Part shown: positions 62,724 to 64,000 of the stretch, in pieces | Layout: each line of letters starts with the position of its first letter | How positions within the stretch are numbered: position 1 is the stretch's first letter | Notes under the pieces: generated by a model | Database searches by the model: none | The model's input: only the letters and a program-made list of their open reading frames with translations | What the model was told of the DNA's origin: nothing | Assembly (NCBI GenBank): GCA_023663135.1 | Contig: JAMPIE010000007.1 | Coordinates: forward strand, 40,499-104,498 | Reading direction: 5' to 3' | Length of the DNA: 64,000 nucleotides | Source of the DNA: Alloprevotella sp. | Lineage (GTDB): Bacteria; Bacteroidota; Bacteroidia; Bacteroidales; Muribaculaceae | Position numbers and translations under genes: made by a program

Positions 62724-63479
62724 ATGTCTTATTTCAAGAAGTTTTTCGTCTCTATAACAATTATGTGTGGCTGTGTATTAACATATGCACAACAAACATA
62801 TATCGTTTCCGTAGGCATTGCTAATTATAAAGAAATCAATGGCTTGAGATATGCCGAAGACGACGTGTCGTTATTTAATCATGTCATGTCCCAGTATGAG
62901 AATGTTAATATAACATCCCTTGTTGGAAGTCAGGCAACACATACTGACGTATTAAAGACAATACGCAATGTGTTTTCTCAAGCGACACCTAGTGATGCTG
63001 TAATATTCTTTTTTAGTGGTCATGGTTATGAGGGAGGATTCTGTTGCTACGACATGAATGCCAAATCTCATTTAGGAGGATTATCATATCAAGAAATGCA
63101 GATTCTGCTAAGAAATTGCCGAGCTGGTCGTAAAATGGTTTTGGCGGATGCCTGCTTCAGTGGCGGTTTAAGTAAACAACGTACACAACTTCAAGTTCAA
63201 GCAGTATCTAACCAAGATGTTATATTTTTCTTGTCATCAAGATTAGATGAAACCTCTTTGGAATTGCCACAAGGGCCTAATGGTCTATATACATATTTCT
63301 TAGTAAAGGGATTGACCGGGTTTGCCGATATCAATAATGATGGAGTCATTTCAACTGACGAAATCTATAAATACGTCTCAAACGAAGTCTCTTCATACGT
63401 AGACCAAATCCCCCACAATCAGCACCCTACCATGTGGTGTAAAAAAGGGAAGGATTTACCCATTATTAGATACAAATAA
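62724..63479 (+). CDS. secreted caspase-like protease (C14 family)
   Basis: 251 residues with signal peptide (MSYFKKFFVSITIMCGCVLT, cleaved near YAQ). The caspase fold is clear: YIVSVGIANYKEINGLRYAEDD, the catalytic histidine H100 in FFFSGHGYEGG and the cysteine C144 in ADACFSGG. Near the C-terminus DINNDGVISTDE (202-213) is a perfect EF-hand-type calcium loop. Calcium-dependent arginine/lysine specificity, as in metacaspases, is an inference. The protein is a bare catalytic unit, with export the only added feature. Last gene of the cluster. Confidence 0.85.
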   Translation: MSYFKKFFVSITIMCGCVLTYAQQTYIVSVGIANYKEINGLRYAEDDVSLFNHVMSQYENVNITSLVGSQATHTDVLKTIRNVFSQATPSDAVIFFFSGHGYEGGFCCYDMNAKSHLGGLSYQEMQILLRNCRAGRKMVLADACFSGGLSKQRTQLQVQAVSNQDVIFFLSSRLDETSLELPQGPNGLYTYFLVKGLTGFADINNDGVISTDEIYKYVSNEVSSYVDQIPHNQHPTMWCKKGKDLPIIRYK

Positions 63480-63499
63480 TTTTCAAATCAATAATTTAA

Positions 63500-63961
63500 A
63501 TGGGATTAAGTGCTAACATTGTTTGGCATCGGGCGCCTTTTCAAGCCGTTGTAGAAATCCCCCGTGCGAGAAGTTTCATTTGCTCGTATAGTACTGAGAC
63601 GATACAGTAGAGACGCTCTTCATTAGAGGTGGCTTTTCCCATGGTCAGTTTCTGCAATCTACCCATTAGCGATATGAAGGAATATCTAACTGACAACAAA
63701 ACTAATAAGCTAATTGGAAAATATGGAGATTGTACAATAGGTATGAGCTATGAATGGGCTTATAATTCAGGGATGCCCAATGTGTGGTATCTTGACCCCT
63801 CGTGCGATTTTCTAAGAGAGAATCTTCCATCAAAGAGTAATCTTTTGAAAAGTTTAAAGTCCCCGAAATATCATAATCGTTGGTTGTTACTTTCAAGGAT
63901 AAAACCTTTTACAGGTAATTTAGAAAGCAAGGGATTCATAAATTATAATGATAGTCCGTAA
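63500..63961 (+). pseudogene. AbiGi-like abortive-infection gene, interrupted
   Basis: From ATG 63500 the frame reads MGLSANIVWHRAPFQA, then SFICSYSTETIQ, a TAG (63608-63610), and continues in the same frame with RRSSLEVAFPMVSFCNLPIS and IGKYGDCTIGMSYEWAYNSG. Both halves look like the AbiGi-type protein family of abortive-infection systems. The frame ends at 63961, earlier than such proteins usually do, so the 3' end may also be damaged. A shorter product from GTG 63629 remains possible. Confidence 0.6.
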
Positions 63962-64000
63962 TTATACCTAAAAATATTTGGTGGAATTGGCTGAATTTGG

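Overview
The window reads as chromosome of a Bacteroidales bacterium, most likely a Muribaculaceae (S24-7)-type gut commensal. Reasons: Bacteroidota promoters (TTTG, about 20 bp, TAnnTTTG) precede many genes; there is an Oar-like TonB-dependent receptor, BspA-like leucine-rich-repeat protein, DUF3098, DUF3332 and DUF6175 proteins, and a mucin-glycan glycosidase set; housekeeping genes are GC-rich for the order. The family assignment is inference. No rRNA genes or CRISPR array were seen.

Layout. 0-10.7 kb: the end of an FtsX-like permease, a low-GC two-gene module with its own promoter (824-1586), a tightly overlapping gltX-waaA-prmC operon (-), two unknown genes, then cdsA, purM, mltF and a DUF3332 lipoprotein. 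10.7-13.2 kb: a low-GC type II restriction-modification cassette (split m5C methyltransferase plus a PD-(D/E)xK nuclease) inserted in the 3' end of the DUF3332 gene and flanked by a 150-bp direct repeat of that gene's tail. 13.4-18.7 kb: Oar-like receptor and a secreted repeat protein. 18.8-22.6 kb: ldt-neuA-AAA/DUF4435-menA operon. 22.7-23.4 kb: a fused wreck of three truncated genes (ABC exporter, radical SAM, GT2). 23.5-26.5 kb: aroB, HAD phosphatase, TlpA-like protein. 26.7-31.4 kb: GH109 and a GH33-GH20 fusion, both pointing to host glycans. 31.4-42 kb: mscL, gapA, pepP, a structured RNA with a dead secreted-protein gene behind it, rplM-rpsI-rpsB-tsf, yebC, pheT. 42-55.6 kb: an unknown two-domain protein, a beta-helix and a leucine-rich-repeat protein, an ECF sigma factor, ftsX-DUF3098-uppP-truB-queA, yigZ, udp, dprA, thioesterase.

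55.6-64 kb is an AT-rich island beginning at tRNA-Ser(UGA): arm-site-like TGCAACTA repeats, an IS66 remnant, a second copy of the structured RNA, and then a run of eight co-directional genes for exported proteins ending with a secreted caspase-like protease, followed by a broken AbiGi-like gene.

The observations most worth pursuing are (i) the roughly 310-nt RNA family present twice (34.7 and 56.9 kb) with its own promoters, compensatory base changes and a multibranched terminator, both times just upstream of a gene for an exported protein; (ii) the exported caspase cluster; (iii) the R-M cassette caught with its long target duplication; (iv) the AAA-DUF4435 protein, whose architecture resembles PARIS anti-phage proteins, inside a housekeeping operon. 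All calls were made by reading the sequence; no database search was possible.
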